Source: Arthrobacter sp. ov407
GTDB lineage: Bacteria; Actinomycetota; Actinomycetes; Actinomycetales; Micrococcaceae
DNA: 64,000 bases
Direction of reading: 5' to 3'
Assembly: GCF_900102895.1 (NCBI RefSeq)
Contig: NZ_FNGD01000005.1
Span: forward strand, 1 to 64,000
The notes beneath the pieces are model-generated. The model saw nothing but the letters and a program-made list of their open reading frames with translations. It had not been told where the DNA came from and made no database searches. Every line of letters begins with the position of its first letter. Position 1 is the first letter of the stretch. This document shows positions 17,682 through 26,337 of the stretch, piece after piece. A program made the translations under genes and the position numbers.

Positions 17682-19826
17682 TCAGCTGACCGCGGCCGGG
17701 TCGAGCTTGAGCCGGCGCAGCAACTGGGCGTTCAGGGCAACCACAATGGTCGACGCCGACATCATCACGGCGCCCGCGGCGGGGGAGAGGACGATCCCCG
17801 CGAAGGCGAGGACCCCGGCCGCCAGCGGCACCGAGATGATGTTGTATCCGGTGGCCCACACGAGGTTTTGCCACATCTTCCGGTAGCTCGCCTTGGACAG
17901 ATCCAGCATTGACAGCACGGCCCGCGGATCGTTGCCGGCCAGGACCACGCCGGCGGATTCCACTGCCACGTCCGTGCCGCCGCCAATCGCGATCCCCACC
18001 TCGGCCCGTGCCAGCGCGGGGGAGTCGTTGACGCCGTCGCCCACCATGGCCACTTTCAGTCCACGGCCCTGCAGTTCCGCCACCTTCTTGTCCTTGTCGG
18101 CGGGGAGGACCTCGGCGAACACTTCATCTATGCCGAGTTCGGCGGCGACGGCGTTCGCCACCTGCCGGGCGTCGCCGGTGACCATGGCCACCTTGATGCC
18201 GCGGGCCTGGAGGGCCCGGACGGCCTGGCGGGACTCGGGCCGCACGGCATCCTCGAGGCTGACCGCGCCCAGGACCGTGCCGCCGTCGACGACGTGGAGC
18301 ACCGCGGCGCCACGCTCCAGCCAGGCGCCGGTAATGGCGGCCAAAGCCCGCGGTTCCTGCAATCCCAGCTCCCGGAGCAGGGCCGGGCCTCCCACCTGGA
18401 CCGTGCGGCCGTCGATCGTGGCGCGCACTCCGCGGCCGGTCAGCGAGGTGAAGCTGTCCGCGGTCGGAATGTTCACTCCGCGTTCCCTGGCGGCGGCAAC
18501 GATCGAACGGGCCAGGGGATGTTCGCTGTCAGCCTCCACGGCGGCGGCGAGTCCCAGCACCGCGTCATGACCGGTTGCTGTTCCCGTGCCTGCGGCGGTC
18601 GCGACCTCCTTGAGCTCCGGCTCGCCCGTGGTCAGGGTTCCGGTCTTGTCGAACAGCACGACGTCGACTGTCCGCATACGCTCCAGCGCCATCCGGTTCT
18701 TGATCAGGACGCCCGCCCGGGCGGCCCGCTCGGTGGAGATGGCGATGACGAGCGGGATGGCAAGGCCGAGCGCATGGGGGCAGGCGATCACGAGGACCGT
18801 CACGGTGCGGGTGACGGCGTCGCTTACGCTGCCCATCAAGGTCCAGAAGATGAAGGTCAGAACGCCGGTGCCGGCGGCGAAGTAGAAGAGGAACGCCGCA
18901 GCCCGGTCGGCGAGGGCCTGAGCCCGGGAGGAGGATGCCTGCGCCTCGGCCACAAGGCGCCGGATCCCGGCGAGGGCGGTGTCCTCGCCGATGGCTGACA
19001 CCCGGACCCGCACGGAGTTGTCCGTGGCGATGGTGCCGGCCACCACGGGATCGCCAGGGGCCCGCAGGACGGTTTTCGATTCGCCCGTGATCATGGATTC
19101 GTCGAATTCGGCCTGGCCGCCGCTGACAGTGCCGTCGGCCGGCATCCGGCCGCCGGGGCGGACCAGGATGGTGTCCCCGGCGCGGAGCTCGGAGAGGCTG
19201 ACAGTCTCCGTGCCGGCGGCTGTGACGCGTTCCGCTTCGTCGGGCAGCAGCGCCGCCAGGGCGTCCAGGGCGCCCTGGGCCGAGCCGAGGGCGCGCATCT
19301 CGATCCAGTGGCCCAGCAGCATGATGGGGACCAGCAGCGCCAGCTCCCACCAGAAGTCGAGATCGAAACCGCCGATGCCGAGGCTGGTCACCCAGGAGGC
19401 GATGAAGGCGACGCTGATGGCCATGGCAATCAGCAGCATCATCCCCGGTTTGCGCGTCCTCAGTTCATTGAGGCCGCCCGTGAGGAACGGCCGGCCGCCG
19501 TACAGGAAGATCGCCGTGCCGAACACCGGCGGGATCCAGGCTGAACCGGGAAAGGCGGGAGGCTCGTAGCCCAGGAGTTCCGCGAACATGGGGCTGAAGA
19601 AGAGCACCGGCACGGCCAGGGCCAGTGTCAGCCAGAACCTGTCCCTGAACATCGCGACGCTGTGCCCGGCATGCTGGCCGTGGCTGTGCACCGTGTGGTC
19701 GTCCCCGGCGGCGCCTACGGTGGCAGGGGCGGCTGGGGTCGCTGCGTGGTTCCCGTGCGGTGTCCGGTGCGGGCTTTGAGTCCGGATACCCTGGTCCGAG
19801 TCTGGGCTGCTGTGCCGGTGTTCCAT
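17682..19826 (-). CDS. copB: Copper-transporting P-type ATPase, CopB type (P1B-3)
   Basis: The transport motif is Cys349-Pro-His (VIACPHALGLA). The CPH form together with SASTIVVALNAQLL near the C-terminus defines the P1B-3 class, linked to Cu(II)/Ag(I) export. The N-terminus is His-rich (HRHSSPDS, HGNHAAT, HSHGQHAGH) and has no CxxC domain. Asp393 in DKTGTLT is phosphorylated; TGES, TGD and MVGDGVNDSPAL are all present, with about eight membrane segments. The ATG at 19826 (MEHRH) is chosen over 19856 because CAGGAG lies 8 bases before it. A CsoR-like operator sits 48 bp upstream. A methyltransferase gene follows. Confidence 0.92.
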   Translation of the reverse strand: MEHRHSSPDSDQGIRTQSPHRTPHGNHAATPAAPATVGAAGDDHTVHSHGQHAGHSVAMFRDRFWLTLALAVPVLFFSPMFAELLGYEPPAFPGSAWIPPVFGTAIFLYGGRPFLTGGLNELRTRKPGMMLLIAMAISVAFIASWVTSLGIGGFDLDFWWELALLVPIMLLGHWIEMRALGSAQGALDALAALLPDEAERVTAAGTETVSLSELRAGDTILVRPGGRMPADGTVSGGQAEFDESMITGESKTVLRAPGDPVVAGTIATDNSVRVRVSAIGEDTALAGIRRLVAEAQASSSRAQALADRAAAFLFYFAAGTGVLTFIFWTLMGSVSDAVTRTVTVLVIACPHALGLAIPLVIAISTERAARAGVLIKNRMALERMRTVDVVLFDKTGTLTTGEPELKEVATAAGTGTATGHDAVLGLAAAVEADSEHPLARSIVAAARERGVNIPTADSFTSLTGRGVRATIDGRTVQVGGPALLRELGLQEPRALAAITGAWLERGAAVLHVVDGGTVLGAVSLEDAVRPESRQAVRALQARGIKVAMVTGDARQVANAVAAELGIDEVFAEVLPADKDKKVAELQGRGLKVAMVGDGVNDSPALARAEVGIAIGGGTDVAVESAGVVLAGNDPRAVLSMLDLSKASYRKMWQNLVWATGYNIISVPLAAGVLAFAGIVLSPAAGAVMMSASTIVVALNAQLLRRLKLDPAAVS

Positions 19827-19873
19827 GGTGGGTGCTCCTGAAGGATGTTCAGTCATCTGCGGCTACGCCCAAC

Positions 19874-19890
19874 ATACCCCCAGGGGGTAT
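19874..19890. promoter_or_regulatory. CsoR-like copper operator upstream of copB
   Basis: ATACCCCCAGGGGGTAT is a perfect 17-bp palindrome around a central A. It matches the G/C-tract operators of CsoR-family copper repressors (ATACCC...GGGTAT). It lies 48 bp upstream of the copB start. No csoR gene is present in the window. Confidence 0.8.
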
Positions 19891-20099
19891 CCTTGGCAAG
19901 GCATTTTCCTTCGGGCGTCGATCTCACCGCACTCCGGTAGGCGCTCCTTCCCGGTTGCCCCCGCGTCGAGGGCAGCGCGGTCCTGGCAAGTCCCGGAAAC
20001 CCGGGGTGACCGGGGGCGGGGGCGGCAGCAACTGGGAGGGAGCGCACACTCGCCAATGTTCCTGCTGCCGGCGGGTCCCGGGTCCCCGGCCTCAGCGTG

Positions 20100-21467
20100 T
20101 CAGCTGATCAGCAGTCCCAGCGCCTCGGCCAGGTGGCCGACCTCGCGGACCGAGAAGCCCGCGGGAACCGGTCCATGCCCGTTAGGGCTGGCCGGCACCA
20201 CGGCATGCGTAAAGCCAAGCCGGTGTGCCTCCTGGATGCGCTGGTTGATGCCGGGCACTGGACGGACTTCGCCCGCCAGGCCCACCTCGCCGAAGGCGAT
20301 CAGGCGCTGGGGGAGCGGCTTCCTGGCCTTGGCGGAAGCCACCGCCAGAGCCACGGCGAGGTCCGTGGCGGGTTCGCTGAGCTTGACCCCGCCGACCGTT
20401 GCCACATAGGAGTCGTCCTTGTTCAGCAGGCAGCCGGCGCGCTGCTGCAGGACGGCCAGCAGCATCGCCACGCGCGAGCTGTCCAGCCCGCTGGTTGCGC
20501 GGCGGGGCTGGGAGCTGGCGCTCTCGGCGAGCAGCGCCTGGACCTCGGCCAGCAGCGGCCGGCGGCCCTCCAGGGTGACCGTGATGCAGGTTCCCGAAAC
20601 GGGCTCCTTGGTCCGCGAGACGAACAGTCCACTGGGATCGGCGAGGCCCTCGATGCCGTCCTCGTTCAAGTCGAAGCAGCCGACGTCGTCGGTCGGTCCG
20701 TAGCGGTTCTTGACGGCGCGCAGCAGCCGCAGCCGCGAGTGCCGTTCGCCCTCGAACTGGCAGACGACGTCCACGAGGTGTTCCAGTAGCCGGGGCCCGG
20801 CGATGGAGCCGTCCTTGGTCACGTGCCCGACCAGCAGAGTGGTCATGTTGCGGCGCTTGGCTGCGGCGATCAGGGACGCCGCAACCTCGCGCACCTGGGA
20901 CACCCCACCGGCGCTGCCCTCGACGTCGGCGCTGCTGAGGGTCTGGACGGAGTCCACGATCAGCAGCCGGGGTTCCAGCTTCTCCACCTGGCCCAGGGCC
21001 TGGCCCAGGTCCGTTTCGGCAGAGAGGTACAGGGATTCCGCGACGGCGTCGATCCGGTCCGCGCGGAGCTTGACCTGGGCAGCGGATTCCTCGCCGGTGA
21101 TGTAGAGGACGTCCTGCGCGGTGCGCGCGAACTTGGCCGCAACGTCCAGCAGCAGGGTGGACTTGCCCACCCCGGGTTCGCCCGCCAGGAGGATGACGGC
21201 GCCGGGCACCAGCCCGCCGCCGAGCACGCGGTCGAGTTCGTCCACGCCGGTGGGCAGGAAAGCGGCAGTGGTGGCGTCGACGTCGGCGATCCGGCGGGCC
21301 GGTTCAAGGACCGTAGTGGCCGCCGTCGTCCGGGCGACGGCGGTGCCGGTCTCCTCCACGCTGCCCCACGCCTGGCACTCGCCGCAGCGGCCCACCCATT
21401 TGGCCGTCGTCCAGCCGCATTCGGCGCATTTGTAGCCCGGTGCCTTCGGCCCCCGGGAAGTCTTCAT
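20100..21467 (-). CDS. radA: DNA repair protein RadA (Sms)
   Basis: The protein has about 455 residues. An N-terminal four-cysteine zinc finger (CAECGWTTAKWVGRCGECQAW) is followed by a RecA-like ATPase domain with GEPGVGKSTLLLD and the RadA-specific KNRYGPTDDVG motif, then a C-terminal Lon-type S16 domain without protease activity (DSYVATVGGVKLSEPATDLAVALAVASA). RadA is a hexameric helicase that drives branch migration in recombination and moderates DisA. The start may be ATG 21467 (MKTSRG) or ATG 21473 two codons earlier. Convergent spacing to copB exceeds 270 bp. Confidence 0.95.
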   Translation of the reverse strand: MKTSRGPKAPGYKCAECGWTTAKWVGRCGECQAWGSVEETGTAVARTTAATTVLEPARRIADVDATTAAFLPTGVDELDRVLGGGLVPGAVILLAGEPGVGKSTLLLDVAAKFARTAQDVLYITGEESAAQVKLRADRIDAVAESLYLSAETDLGQALGQVEKLEPRLLIVDSVQTLSSADVEGSAGGVSQVREVAASLIAAAKRRNMTTLLVGHVTKDGSIAGPRLLEHLVDVVCQFEGERHSRLRLLRAVKNRYGPTDDVGCFDLNEDGIEGLADPSGLFVSRTKEPVSGTCITVTLEGRRPLLAEVQALLAESASSQPRRATSGLDSSRVAMLLAVLQQRAGCLLNKDDSYVATVGGVKLSEPATDLAVALAVASAKARKPLPQRLIAFGEVGLAGEVRPVPGINQRIQEAHRLGFTHAVVPASPNGHGPVPAGFSVREVGHLAEALGLLIS

Positions 21468-21530
21468 AGCCATTGGTCCACACTATCGGGGGCCAGCGAC
21501 AACCAAGGGCGCCGGCGGAGTCAGCACTGC

Positions 21531-22658
21531 CTACAGCGGGGGAAGAATGTCCCGGGCTTCCTTGGAATCCAGCCCGGCGGCCTCGAGCAGGTCCACCATG
21601 AGCGGGCGGAACAGCATGACCACCGTTTCGCCCTCAAGCAGCCGGACGTCCAGCATCCGCGGATGCAGGCGGACGGCGATCTCCCGCAGCTCGGACCGGG
21701 CCGTGCGCAGGTGGGCGCGGCGGGCGCCGTCGTGGACTTCCGCCAGGCCGAGCGAGAGCTCGTCGACGGCGGCGGCCGTCTCCTGCAGGACCTCGGCGAT
21801 GTTCTGGGTGGCCTCGTCCGAGAGTGCCGCGTGGTTGATGGCGCTGGTCAGGCGGCGCGCAAAGACCCGGCTGTTGCGCAGCGCGAGGTCGATGTAGTCC
21901 AGCGACTGCTCCATGTGGTCCAGCTCTTCCCGGTGCCGCCGGTAGGCGGGGGCCAGGGTGGCCACCTCGCCGGAGGCGCGCAGCGACTGGCGCATGGCGT
22001 CGATGAGGGGCTGGCAGTTCCGCCCCCGGATGAGGGCATGCCAGGCCTGGGTGGAGTCGCTGTAGCTCAGCGCCGACGCGCATTCACGCAGCACCTCGGC
22101 GAGCTCGTGCAGGAGCTTCTTGACGTCGCTGCGGGGTTCACGCCGCGGGTCCTTGGGAACGAGGATGGTCATCAGGAGCGCGAAGACCCCGCCCACGACG
22201 GCGTCGATGCTGCGGGTGAAGGGCCCCCCGATCGGCGCGGGCAGGAGCACCACGAGCACCGACTGCAGGCCCAGCTGGGTGGTGAAGATCGTCCCGCTGT
22301 CCAGGAACCTGGCCAGCAGGATGGAGAAAAGGAGCACGACGGCGGCCTGCCAGATCCCGGAGCCCAGCCAGTGCAGCAGCAGGTCGCCGACTACGATTCC
22401 GATCGTGCAGCCCAAACCCACCTCGATGACGCGGCGCAGCCTGGGTTCGCGGGAAAAACCGAGGGCAATAAGGGCTGACGTGGCAGCAAACAACGGCGCG
22501 GAATGGCCCAGGACGTATTCGGCGAACGCGTAGGCGCCGACGGCGCAGGCGGTCATCTGGATGGCCGGGACCAGGGAGTTCCGGCTCCGGACAAAGCCGG
22601 TGCGGACCCGGCCGCGCAGGAATCGTGCGCTTGAGGAGAGTCCAGTCGCGGAGGCCAT
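21531..22658 (-). CDS. FUSC/ArAE-family membrane protein (aromatic acid exporter-like)
   Basis: The 375-residue protein has about six hydrophobic segments in residues 25-165 (IQMTACAVGAYAFAEYVLG, PLFAATSALIALGF, VIEVGLGCTIGIVVGDLLL and onward), then a cytoplasmic helical domain to the end. That layout matches FUSC/ArAE_1 proteins, which are thought to export aromatic or other organic acids. The ATG at 22658 has GGAGGG 4 bases upstream; longer frames have no ribosome binding site. The gene ends 58 bp before the radA start and could be read ahead of it on the same strand. Confidence 0.82.
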   Translation of the reverse strand: MASATGLSSSARFLRGRVRTGFVRSRNSLVPAIQMTACAVGAYAFAEYVLGHSAPLFAATSALIALGFSREPRLRRVIEVGLGCTIGIVVGDLLLHWLGSGIWQAAVVLLFSILLARFLDSGTIFTTQLGLQSVLVVLLPAPIGGPFTRSIDAVVGGVFALLMTILVPKDPRREPRSDVKKLLHELAEVLRECASALSYSDSTQAWHALIRGRNCQPLIDAMRQSLRASGEVATLAPAYRRHREELDHMEQSLDYIDLALRNSRVFARRLTSAINHAALSDEATQNIAEVLQETAAAVDELSLGLAEVHDGARRAHLRTARSELREIAVRLHPRMLDVRLLEGETVVMLFRPLMVDLLEAAGLDSKEARDILPPL

Positions 22659-22807
22659 GCCCTCCAGTCTATTTGCTGCCCCGGGGCTGCCGGCCGCACG
22701 GCAGGACACAGCCCCGGCCGGCACCCGCCATCACACTGAAGCCGATACGACTGTGACGCACAGAACACAATGGCTGCCCGGCACATGTAAGCCAATAGCC
22801 CCGTGTC

Positions 22808-22851
22808 GTTAACCGGCCGTTCACCTTGGTCCGCAATTCTCTTCACCTGGG
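22808..22851 (+). promoter_or_regulatory. PHO box array upstream of pstS
   Basis: Four consecutive 11-base units occur: GTTAACCGGCC, GTTCACCTTGG, TCCGCAATTCT and CTTCACCTGGG. Units 1, 2 and 4 match the GTTCACC core of actinobacterial PhoP boxes, which are arranged as 11-bp direct repeats. The array ends about 92 bp before the pstS start and should place pst under phosphate-starvation control. Confidence 0.75.
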
Positions 22852-22942
22852 CCACCTACGGTCGGTAAAGGTACAAACCGTACGCATCCGTGCGGGCCTT
22901 CTCCCGGCCCGGCACTCACAGCCCTGGAAGGGGTACATTTCA

Positions 22943-24064
22943 GTGAAGGCACTCCGCTTCGGCCGCAACGCGGCTATTGCTGTAATCGCCGTTGGCGCAC
23001 TCGCGCTGACCGCTTGTGGTTCGGACAACGCAACCAACACGGCCCAGACCCCGGCGCCGTCGGCCTCGGGTCCCGCGGTCACCGGCACCCTGACCGGCAT
23101 CGGTTCTTCCGCCCAGGGCGCAGCCATGGATGTCTGGAAGACCAACTTCGCTGCCGCGAACCAGGGCGCTACTGTGCAGTACTCCCCGGACGGTTCCGGC
23201 GCCGGACGCAAGGCGATCCTCGACGGCTCGGCCCAGTTCGCCGGCTCCGACGCCTACCTCAAGGATGAAGAGCTCGCCAGCTCCAAGGACAAGTGCGGTC
23301 CCGGCGGCGCCCTGGACATCCCGGTCTACATTTCCCCGATCGCCGTGGCTTTCAACCTGCCGGGCATCACGGACCTGAAGCTCGACGCTCCCACCGTTGC
23401 CAAGATCTTCCGCGGCCAGGTCGCCAACTGGAACGACCCCGCCATCGCGGCCATGAACCCGGACGTCAAGCTGCCGGACCTGAAGGTCACCCCGGTGAAC
23501 CGCTCGGATGACTCCGGCACCACCAAGAACTTCACGGACTACCTGGCCGCCACCGCCCCCTCGGTCTGGACCGACAAGGCAGACGGCATCTGGCCCGCCA
23601 GCCTGAAGGGCGAGAACGCCAAGGGCACCTCCGGCGTCGTCAAGACCGTCACCGACACCCCCGGTGCGGTCACCTACGCCGACGACTCCGCAGTCAGCGG
23701 CAAGCTCGGCACGGCACAGATCAAGGTCGGAGACTCCTTCACGAAGATCTCCGCCGACGCTGCTGCCAAGGCAGTCGACCAGGGCAAGCCGGTTGAAGGC
23801 CGCAACGCCAACGACCTCGCCATCAAGCTGGACCGCACCACCACGGTCGCAGGCGCCTACCCGATCGTCCTTGTGTCCTACCACATCGTCTGCACCACCT
23901 ACGACACGCAGGCCACCGCCGACCTGGTCAAGGCCTTTGTCAAGTACGCAGCCTCGGACGAGGGCCAGAAGGCCGCCGCCGACGCCGCGAAGTCGGCGCC
24001 GCTGTCCAAGACGCTCCAGGACAAGGCAATCGCTGCCGTCGATACCGTCAAGGCCAAGTCCTAG
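22943..24064 (+). CDS. pstS: Phosphate ABC transporter substrate-binding lipoprotein PstS
   Basis: The 373-residue protein starts at GTG 22943, preceded by GGAAGGGG. A lipoprotein signal ends at Cys25 (ALALTACGSDN). The phosphate-binding pattern of PstS is visible: IGSSAQGAAMDVW, SPDGSGAGRKAILDGSAQFAGSDA and VNRSDDSGTTKNFTDYLAA. The protein captures phosphate outside the cell and hands it to PstC-PstA. It leads the pstS-C-A-B operon, with a PHO box array upstream and a large hairpin between it and pstC. Confidence 0.96.
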   Translation: MKALRFGRNAAIAVIAVGALALTACGSDNATNTAQTPAPSASGPAVTGTLTGIGSSAQGAAMDVWKTNFAAANQGATVQYSPDGSGAGRKAILDGSAQFAGSDAYLKDEELASSKDKCGPGGALDIPVYISPIAVAFNLPGITDLKLDAPTVAKIFRGQVANWNDPAIAAMNPDVKLPDLKVTPVNRSDDSGTTKNFTDYLAATAPSVWTDKADGIWPASLKGENAKGTSGVVKTVTDTPGAVTYADDSAVSGKLGTAQIKVGDSFTKISADAAAKAVDQGKPVEGRNANDLAIKLDRTTTVAGAYPIVLVSYHIVCTTYDTQATADLVKAFVKYAASDEGQKAAADAAKSAPLSKTLQDKAIAAVDTVKAKS

Positions 24065-24110
24065 GGATACGTCGCACCGCGAGGCATAGTGGAAACACGA
24101 GCCTGACCCA

Positions 24111-24150
24111 GGTTCCCTGCACCATGGCGGCCGCCATGGAGCAGGGAACC
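24111..24150 (+). promoter_or_regulatory. Near-perfect 40-bp palindrome between pstS and pstC
   Basis: GGTTCCCTGC pairs with GCAGGGAACC and CCATGGCGG with CCGCCATGG, interrupted only by one A-A mismatch, giving a stem of 19 base pairs with almost no loop. It lies 47 bases after the pstS stop and 97 bases before the pstC start. There is no T-tract. It probably protects the pstS mRNA end or attenuates readthrough, so that PstS exceeds PstCAB. Confidence 0.75.
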
Positions 24151-24246
24151 GACGCGTTTGTTCCATACATCAAGATTTGCCGGGCGCCGGCCGCGGTGAC
24201 CTCCGCAGCCGAGACCCGGATCCCATCCAAACCGAAGGACCGTGAA

Positions 24247-25179
24247 GTGACCACCACCTCCCTGACCAAGTCCCGGGGCGCAGGCCACGCCGGTGACAAA
24301 GTCTTTTCCGCAGCCACCTTGGCAGCAGGGTGTTTGATCCTCGTCGTGCTCTTCGGAGTGGCACTGTTTCTCGTTATCCAGGCTGTCCCGGCCCTCGTGG
24401 CTCCGCCGGACAAAATCCAGGGCGGCGAAGGATTCTTCACCTACATCTGGCCGCTTGTCATCGGCACCCTCATCGCCTCGGTGATCGCACTCGTGATCGC
24501 GACACCGATCGCGATCGGCGTCGCGCTGTTCATCTCGCACTTCGCACCACGCAAGCTCGCCTCCGGCCTGGGCTACGTGATCGACCTCCTAGCTGCCATC
24601 CCGTCCGTGGTCTATGGCGCCTGGGGCGTTGCGTTCCTGGCCAAGGAAATCTCGCCGTCGTACAACTGGCTGGCCAACAATATGGGCTGGCTGCCGATCT
24701 TCCAAGGCCCCGCCTCCGCCACCGGCAAGACCATCCTCACGGCCGGAATCGTGCTCGCCGTCATGGTCCTGCCGATCATCACCTCCCTGACCCGCGAAAT
24801 CTTCCTGCAGACCCCCAAACTGCACGAAGAGGCCGCGCTGGCGCTCGGCGCCACCCGCTGGGAGATGATCCGCATGACCGTGCTGCCGTTCGGCCGGCCC
24901 GGAATCATCAGCGCTGTGATGCTGGGGCTCGGCCGGGCCCTCGGCGAGACAATGGCCGTGGCCCTGGTGTTGTCCTCCGGAGTCCTGACGGCCAGCCTGA
25001 TCCAGACCGGCAACCAGACCATCGCCGCCGAAATTGCCCTGAACTTCCCCGAGGCCAGCGGGCTCAAGGTCAGCACGCTGATCGCCGCCGGCCTGGTGCT
25101 GTTCGTCATTACCCTCGGTGTGAACATGATCGCCCGGGGGATCATCACCCGGCACAAAGAATTCTCGGGAGCCAACTAA
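24247..25179 (+). CDS. pstC: Phosphate ABC transporter permease PstC
   Basis: The GTG at 24247 (MTTTSLTKSRG) is chosen because GAAGGA lies 7 bases upstream; a longer frame from 24124 would start inside the intergenic hairpin. The 310-residue product has about six membrane segments and the permease coupling loop EEAALALGATRWEMIRMTVLPFGRPGI. It forms the channel with PstA in the inner membrane. The stop codon is directly followed by the pstA ATG. Confidence 0.94.
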   Translation: MTTTSLTKSRGAGHAGDKVFSAATLAAGCLILVVLFGVALFLVIQAVPALVAPPDKIQGGEGFFTYIWPLVIGTLIASVIALVIATPIAIGVALFISHFAPRKLASGLGYVIDLLAAIPSVVYGAWGVAFLAKEISPSYNWLANNMGWLPIFQGPASATGKTILTAGIVLAVMVLPIITSLTREIFLQTPKLHEEAALALGATRWEMIRMTVLPFGRPGIISAVMLGLGRALGETMAVALVLSSGVLTASLIQTGNQTIAAEIALNFPEASGLKVSTLIAAGLVLFVITLGVNMIARGIITRHKEFSGAN

Positions 25180-26289
25180 ATGACCTCCACCCTGACTCCC
25201 GTACGCAAGCGCTCGGCACTGACCAAGGGCCAGTTGCCCAAGGCTGCGCCGTATATTGTCCTGGCCGTTGCACTGGTCCTCGGCGCGGCAATCCTGGCCC
25301 TGATCGGATTCAACGCCTTCGGCTGGGGACTCGTCTCCGCTATCCTCTTCGCCGCCGGCCTGGTGGGCTGGAGCCTGGCTGTGGAAGGCGCCCGCAAGGC
25401 CAAGGACAAGCTGGCCACCTGCCTGGTTGTGGGCGCCTTCCTGATTGCCCTGCTGCCCCTGTTCTCAGTGATCTGGACCGTGCTGGTCAACGGGCTCCCC
25501 GGGCTCCTGGACCCCGGATTCCTTAACACCTCCATGAACGGCGTTACCGGCGCCTTCGATAACAAGACCGTCGAGGAAGGCGCCCCCTTGCTGGGCGGCA
25601 TCTACCACGCGCTCATGGGCACCCTGCTGATCACGGTGCTTGCCACCCTCATCTCGGTCCCCGTGGGCCTGCTGACCGCGATTTACCTCGTGGAGTACGG
25701 CGAGGACCGCGCGCTGGCCCGGGCCATCACCTTCTTCGTGGACGTCATGACCGGCATCCCTTCGATTGTCGCGGGCCTGTTCGCCGCCGCTGCCTTCTTC
25801 GCCGTGGTCGGACCCGGCACCAAGACAGGCGCCGTTGCCGCCGTCGCACTGTCCGTGCTGATGATCCCGGTGGTGGTCCGCTCCAGCGAAGAAATGCTCA
25901 AGATCGTGCCAAACGAACTCCGAGAGGCCGCCTACGCCCTCGGCGTCCGCAAGTGGCGGACCATCCTCAAGGTGGTCCTTCCGACGGCGATCTCCGGCAT
26001 CGCGTCCGGCATCACCCTGGCGATCGCCCGCGTGATCGGCGAGACCGCGCCGATCCTGGTCACCGCCGGATTCGCCACCGCCATCAACACCAACGTGTTC
26101 AGCGGCTGGATGGCCTCGCTGCCGACCTTCATCTATACGCAGATCCTTAACCCCACCTCACCGTCCAACCCGGATCCGTCCTCCCAGCGGGCCTGGGGCG
26201 CGGCCCTGGTGCTCATCATCCTGGTGATGCTGCTCAATCTTGGCGCCCGTCTGATTGCCCGCATGTTCGCCCCCAAGACAGGCCGCTAG
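25180..26289 (+). CDS. pstA: Phosphate ABC transporter permease PstA
   Basis: The protein has 369 residues, longer than most PstA because of an N-terminal extension of about 75 residues with two extra hydrophobic segments (YIVLAVALVLGAAILALIGF and GWGLVSAILFAAGLVGWSLA). The core has the coupling loop LREAAYALGVRKWRTILKVVLPTAISGI. The ATG abuts the pstC stop codon (TAAATG). It pairs with PstC for phosphate passage. Confidence 0.94.
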   Translation: MTSTLTPVRKRSALTKGQLPKAAPYIVLAVALVLGAAILALIGFNAFGWGLVSAILFAAGLVGWSLAVEGARKAKDKLATCLVVGAFLIALLPLFSVIWTVLVNGLPGLLDPGFLNTSMNGVTGAFDNKTVEEGAPLLGGIYHALMGTLLITVLATLISVPVGLLTAIYLVEYGEDRALARAITFFVDVMTGIPSIVAGLFAAAAFFAVVGPGTKTGAVAAVALSVLMIPVVVRSSEEMLKIVPNELREAAYALGVRKWRTILKVVLPTAISGIASGITLAIARVIGETAPILVTAGFATAINTNVFSGWMASLPTFIYTQILNPTSPSNPDPSSQRAWGAALVLIILVMLLNLGARLIARMFAPKTGR

Positions 26290-26337
26290 GCCACGGCCGC
26301 GCCCGCCGCCCCTACCTCCAGCAAGTGAAGGAATACC

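Noticed and set aside
19827..19856. The copB start at ATG 19856
   Set aside because: The ATG at 19826 has CAGGAG at the right distance, whereas the upstream one has no ribosome binding site; both give the same core protein.
20823..22478. A 551-codon plus-strand frame across radA and the FUSC gene
   Set aside because: It runs antisense to two well-supported genes and has no ribosome binding site or recognisable domain.
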